From contig JBLHPD010000212.1 of assembly GCA_047624165.1 (NCBI GenBank), positions 1 through 8,146 of the forward strand: DNA of 8,146 nucleotides, in the 5' to 3' direction. The notes beneath the pieces were generated by a model. That model made no database searches, was not told where the DNA came from, and was given only the letters and a program-made list of their open reading frames with translations. The DNA is from Clostridium_AD sp047624165. Lineage in GTDB: Bacteria > Bacillota > Clostridia > Clostridiales > Clostridiaceae. Made by a program: the position numbers and the translations under genes. Below are positions 6,197-8,146 of this stretch, in pieces; position 1 is the first letter of the stretch; every line of letters begins with the position of its first letter.

Positions 6197-6233
6197 ATCT
6201 TCTTATCTTAGGATAAGAAGATTTTTTCGTTTT
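6197..6233 (+). terminator. Intrinsic terminator 2 after aspA
   Basis: A perfect 11-bp stem, ATCTTCTTATC (6197-6207) with GATAAGAAGAT (6212-6222), a four-base loop TTAG, then TTTTTT and a further T-rich run. It stands only about 18 bases after the first terminator and should stop any read-through from aspA toward the arcA region. Confidence 0.88.
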
Positions 6234-6506
6234 ATAATAAATTTAGGGGGTTGGATAAAAATTTTACATCTTTATGTTCTATTATTCTATTTATATAATA
6301 ATGAAACATTTAACGGAATATATATTTTTTATTTTGATTGTAATTATTACTTTTAGGTTGATAAGTTATGAACAAAATGTAAATTAATAAAGATAATATG
6401 GGTTTTAATTGAACATAATGGAATTAAATGAATTATTATGTATGACGTCTAATATAACAATTAACAATTTAGGAACTACCAAACTTTTAGATAGATTATT
6501 TTATAC

Positions 6507-6522
6507 ATTTATAAGTATAAAT
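6507..6522. repeat. 7-2-7 inverted repeat
   Basis: ATTTATA-AG-TATAAAT: two perfect 7-base arms around a two-base centre. It is pure A/T apart from the centre, so chance occurrence is plausible; it gains interest from a second repeat of the same geometry 57 bases downstream. Confidence 0.35.
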
Positions 6523-6563
6523 ATGAAAAAAAAATTTTGTTGGATATTTATACCTTGTTTTTA

Positions 6564-6579
6564 TTGTTATACATAACAA
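6564..6579. promoter_or_regulatory. 7-2-7 inverted repeat, probable operator
   Basis: TTGTTAT-AC-ATAACAA: two perfect 7-base arms around a two-base centre. The half-site TTGTTA/TAACAA is that of clostridial Rex sites (TTGTTAA-N4-TTAACAA), but the halves here are two bases closer than in Rex. It lies just upstream of a second dyad (6589-6606). A dimeric regulator of the arc operon is a reasonable inference. Confidence 0.5.
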
Positions 6580-6588
6580 ATTAGAGGT

Positions 6589-6606
6589 TTGTGAATATAT
6601 ATACAA
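6589..6606. promoter_or_regulatory. Rex-like 18-bp site upstream of arcA
   Basis: TTGTGAATATATATACAA has the 18-base length of a Rex box (consensus TTGTGAAATATTTCACAA). The left seven bases match fully and the right seven match at five positions. A CRP/FNR-family protein such as ArcR (TGTGA-N6-TCACA) is the alternative reader, with a perfect left and imperfect right half. It lies about 165 bases upstream of the -10 box of arcA, rather far for simple repression of that promoter. Confidence 0.35.
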
Positions 6607-6747
6607 TGAAACACTAAATTTTAAAAATCAAACGTAGATACATGTAGTATTACTGAGTAAATCAGACCTTAAAAGAATAAACTTGTTGTTAAAATTATAT
6701 CAATACTCGTGAGTAAGATATATATATATTTATAGCCGAATATGAGA

Positions 6748-6777
6748 TTTTAATTATGGAATGGTAAACCCTATAAT
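6748..6777 (+). promoter_or_regulatory. arcA: arcA promoter with perfect -10 and weak -35
   Basis: A perfect TATAAT (6772-6777) with only TTTTAA (6748-6753, 18-base spacing) as a -35 candidate. Transcription would begin near 6784, some 17 bases before TAGGAGG (6801-6807). The -10 box is embedded in an inverted repeat ACCCT-ATAATG-AGGGT (6768-6783). A weak -35 fits a promoter that needs an activator. Confidence 0.6.
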
Positions 6778-6814
6778 GAGGGTACAAACAAAAACCGACA
6801 TAGGAGGCAATTAA

Positions 6815-8038
6815 ATGAAATCTTTTATAAATGTAACTTCCGAAATAGGAAAACTTAATAAAGTAATGCTACATAGACCCGGCAGAGAAATAGAAAATTT
6901 AGTACCTGCTCTTCTTGAGAGATTACTTTTTGATGATATTCCTTATTTAGACGTGGCTAGAAAAGAGCATGATATATTTGCAAAAATATTAAAGGAAAAC
7001 GATGTGGAGGTTCTTTATTTAGAAGAACTCGCTACTGATGCTTTAAATGATGATAAGATAAAAAAAATATTTTTACAACAGTTTTTACAAGAAAGTCACA
7101 TTAGTAATAAAGAAATATATAAATCTCTATATGACTATTTGATGTCAAAGCCTACAAGAGAAATGATCGATATTCTTATGGCTGGTGTTAGAAAAAACGA
7201 AATAGATGTTAAGGATATGTATTCTCTTAGAGGTTTAATAGGAAACCAGTATCCATTCTACTTAGATCCTATGCCTAATCTTTACTTTACTCGCGATCCA
7301 GGTGCTTCAATTGGAAATGGTATTACTATAAATACTATGCAAACAGAAGCCAGAAGACGTGAGACGTTGTTCCTAGAATTTATTCATAAATATCATAGCT
7401 CTTTTAAAGAATATGAAGTCCCACTTTGGTATGATAGAACCCTTCCCAATAATATTGAAGGTGGGGACGAGCTTATATTATCTGCAACAACTCTTGCAAT
7501 AGGATGTAGTCAAAGAACTTCACCTGAAGCTATAGAAATTGTAGCAAGGAATTTGTTCGAAAAACATGCTTCTTTCGAAAAAGTATTAGTATTTGAGATA
7601 CCAGCATGTAGAGCATTTATGCACCTCGATACTGTATTTACAATGGTTGATTATGATAAATTTACAATTCATCCAGAGATAGAAGGACCACTTAATGTTT
7701 TTGAAATTACAAAAGGCGTTGATGGAGAATTAATTATTAACCAAGAAAAAGATATACTAGAAAATATATTAAAATCCGCATTAAAGTTGCCTTCAGTTGA
7801 ATTAATAAGATGCGGTGGTGGTGATTCTATTGTAGCTGCAAGAGAACAATGGAATGATGGATCAAATACACTTGCTATTGCACCAGGAAAGGTTATAACT
7901 TATGAAAGAAACTATGTTACAAATGAAATTTTAACAAAACGTGGTGTAACAGTTATAACAATGCCAAGTGCCGAGCTTTCAAGAGGAAGAGGCGGCCCAA
8001 GATGTATGAGTATGCCACTAAATAGAGATGACTTATAA
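6815..8038 (+). CDS. arcA: Arginine deiminase
   Basis: Hydrolyses L-arginine to L-citrulline and ammonia, the first step of the arginine deiminase pathway, which yields ATP through carbamoyl phosphate. The 407-residue protein is full length. Guanidino-modifying enzyme motifs are in order: FTRDPGASIGNG (158-169, Asp161), IEGGDELIL (214-222, Glu215), FMHLDTVFTM (268-277, His270 and Asp272) and the C-terminal GRGGPRCMSMPL (391-402) with the nucleophile Cys397. These correspond to Asp166, Glu224, His278, Asp280 and Cys406 of the Pseudomonas enzyme. ATG at 6815 follows TAGGAGG by seven bases. The ornithine carbamoyltransferase gene begins 32 bases after its stop on the same strand, so this is the head of an arc operon. 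The long palindrome-rich region upstream suggests regulated expression. Agmatine deiminase is excluded by the motifs and length. Confidence 0.97.
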   Translation: MKSFINVTSEIGKLNKVMLHRPGREIENLVPALLERLLFDDIPYLDVARKEHDIFAKILKENDVEVLYLEELATDALNDDKIKKIFLQQFLQESHISNKEIYKSLYDYLMSKPTREMIDILMAGVRKNEIDVKDMYSLRGLIGNQYPFYLDPMPNLYFTRDPGASIGNGITINTMQTEARRRETLFLEFIHKYHSSFKEYEVPLWYDRTLPNNIEGGDELILSATTLAIGCSQRTSPEAIEIVARNLFEKHASFEKVLVFEIPACRAFMHLDTVFTMVDYDKFTIHPEIEGPLNVFEITKGVDGELIINQEKDILENILKSALKLPSVELIRCGGGDSIVAAREQWNDGSNTLAIAPGKVITYERNYVTNEILTKRGVTVITMPSAELSRGRGGPRCMSMPLNRDDL

Positions 8039-8070
8039 AAAAATAACAACAATATTAGGAGGAATTTATT

Positions 8071-8146
8071 ATGTTTAACTTAAGAAACAGAAACTTTTTG
8101 ACGCTTATGGATTTTTCACCTAAGGAGATTAATTATTTCCTAGATC
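8071..8146 (+). CDS. arcB: Ornithine carbamoyltransferase, first 25 residues (cut by window edge)
   Basis: Only the N-terminus is present: MFNLRNRNFLTLMDFSPKEI and five more residues. The pattern NLRNRNFL..DFSPKEI..FLD is the typical start of ornithine carbamoyltransferases. In the arginine deiminase pathway this enzyme splits citrulline phosphorolytically into ornithine and carbamoyl phosphate. AGGAGG (8057-8062) stands eight bases before the ATG, and no terminator is seen in the 32 bases after arcA, so co-transcription is expected. The catabolic symbol is chosen from the arcA neighbour; the fragment alone cannot separate ArcB from biosynthetic ArgF. Confidence 0.88.
   Translation, partial: MFNLRNRNFLTLMDFSPKEINYFLD

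Larger units (their letters stand above)
6234..6814. other. Long intergenic gap upstream of arcA
   Basis: About 580 bases with no gene I can support. It contains two 7-2-7 inverted repeats (6507-6522, 6564-6579), a Rex-like 18-mer (6589-6606), two related TACT...GAGTAA elements (6650-6660, 6704-6715) and the arcA promoter. The stretch 6234-6500 is featureless A/T-rich DNA apart from a weak ARG-box-like site and a short hydrophobic frame that I rejected. Confidence 0.6.

Noticed and set aside
6274..6387. A 37-codon hydrophobic frame starting MFYYSIYIIM that resembles a one-helix membrane peptide.
   Set aside because: The only Shine-Dalgarno-like run (6245-6250) is 23 bases upstream of the ATG, and T-rich DNA often encodes hydrophobic residues by chance.
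6628..6642. Possible CcpA cre site TCAAACGTAGATACA upstream of arcA.
   Set aside because: The required TG at the left end is missing and the symmetric half is poor.

Overview
The base composition (strongly A/T-rich), the GGAGG-type ribosome binding sites before nearly every gene, the use of TTG starts, and the protein families all point to a low-GC Firmicute, most likely an anaerobic Clostridium or close relative. No rRNA, tRNA, CRISPR, insertion sequence or phage gene is visible. The window is mostly ordinary central and amino-acid metabolism, with unusually long and palindrome-rich intergenic gaps.

Layout from left to right. (1) On the minus strand, an aconitase gene (909-2834) is followed after 54 bases by the N-terminal two thirds of an NADP-type isocitrate dehydrogenase gene (854 down to the window edge). 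The pair converts citrate to 2-oxoglutarate, the oxidative arm used in anaerobes mainly for glutamate supply. No citrate synthase gene lies in the window. (2) A gap of about 645 bases (2835-3479) holds a candidate acn promoter and operator plus several inverted repeats. (3) A small unrecognised plus-strand gene (3480-3749, TTG start) and a minus-strand FlK-like hotdog thioesterase gene (3820-4206) converge on a 36-bp perfect palindrome that probably terminates both. (4) A second gap (4207-4661) holds divergent promoters for the thioesterase and for aspA, a tandem 11-bp repeat and a large imperfect hairpin. (5) aspA, aspartate ammonia-lyase (4662-6089), is followed by two tandem intrinsic terminators. 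(6) A third gap (about 580 bases) contains several inverted repeats, one of them resembling a Rex site. (7) arcA, arginine deiminase (6815-8038), and the first 25 codons of an ornithine carbamoyltransferase gene (8071 onward) start an arginine deiminase operon.

Together the recognised genes link amino-acid fermentation and nitrogen flow: aspartate to fumarate plus ammonia (aspA), arginine to citrulline plus ammonia and then ornithine plus carbamoyl phosphate (arcA, arcB), and citrate to 2-oxoglutarate (acn, icd). I found no clear new multi-gene system. The least explained items are the orphan 89-residue protein with its long structured upstream region, and the regulatory architecture upstream of arcA.
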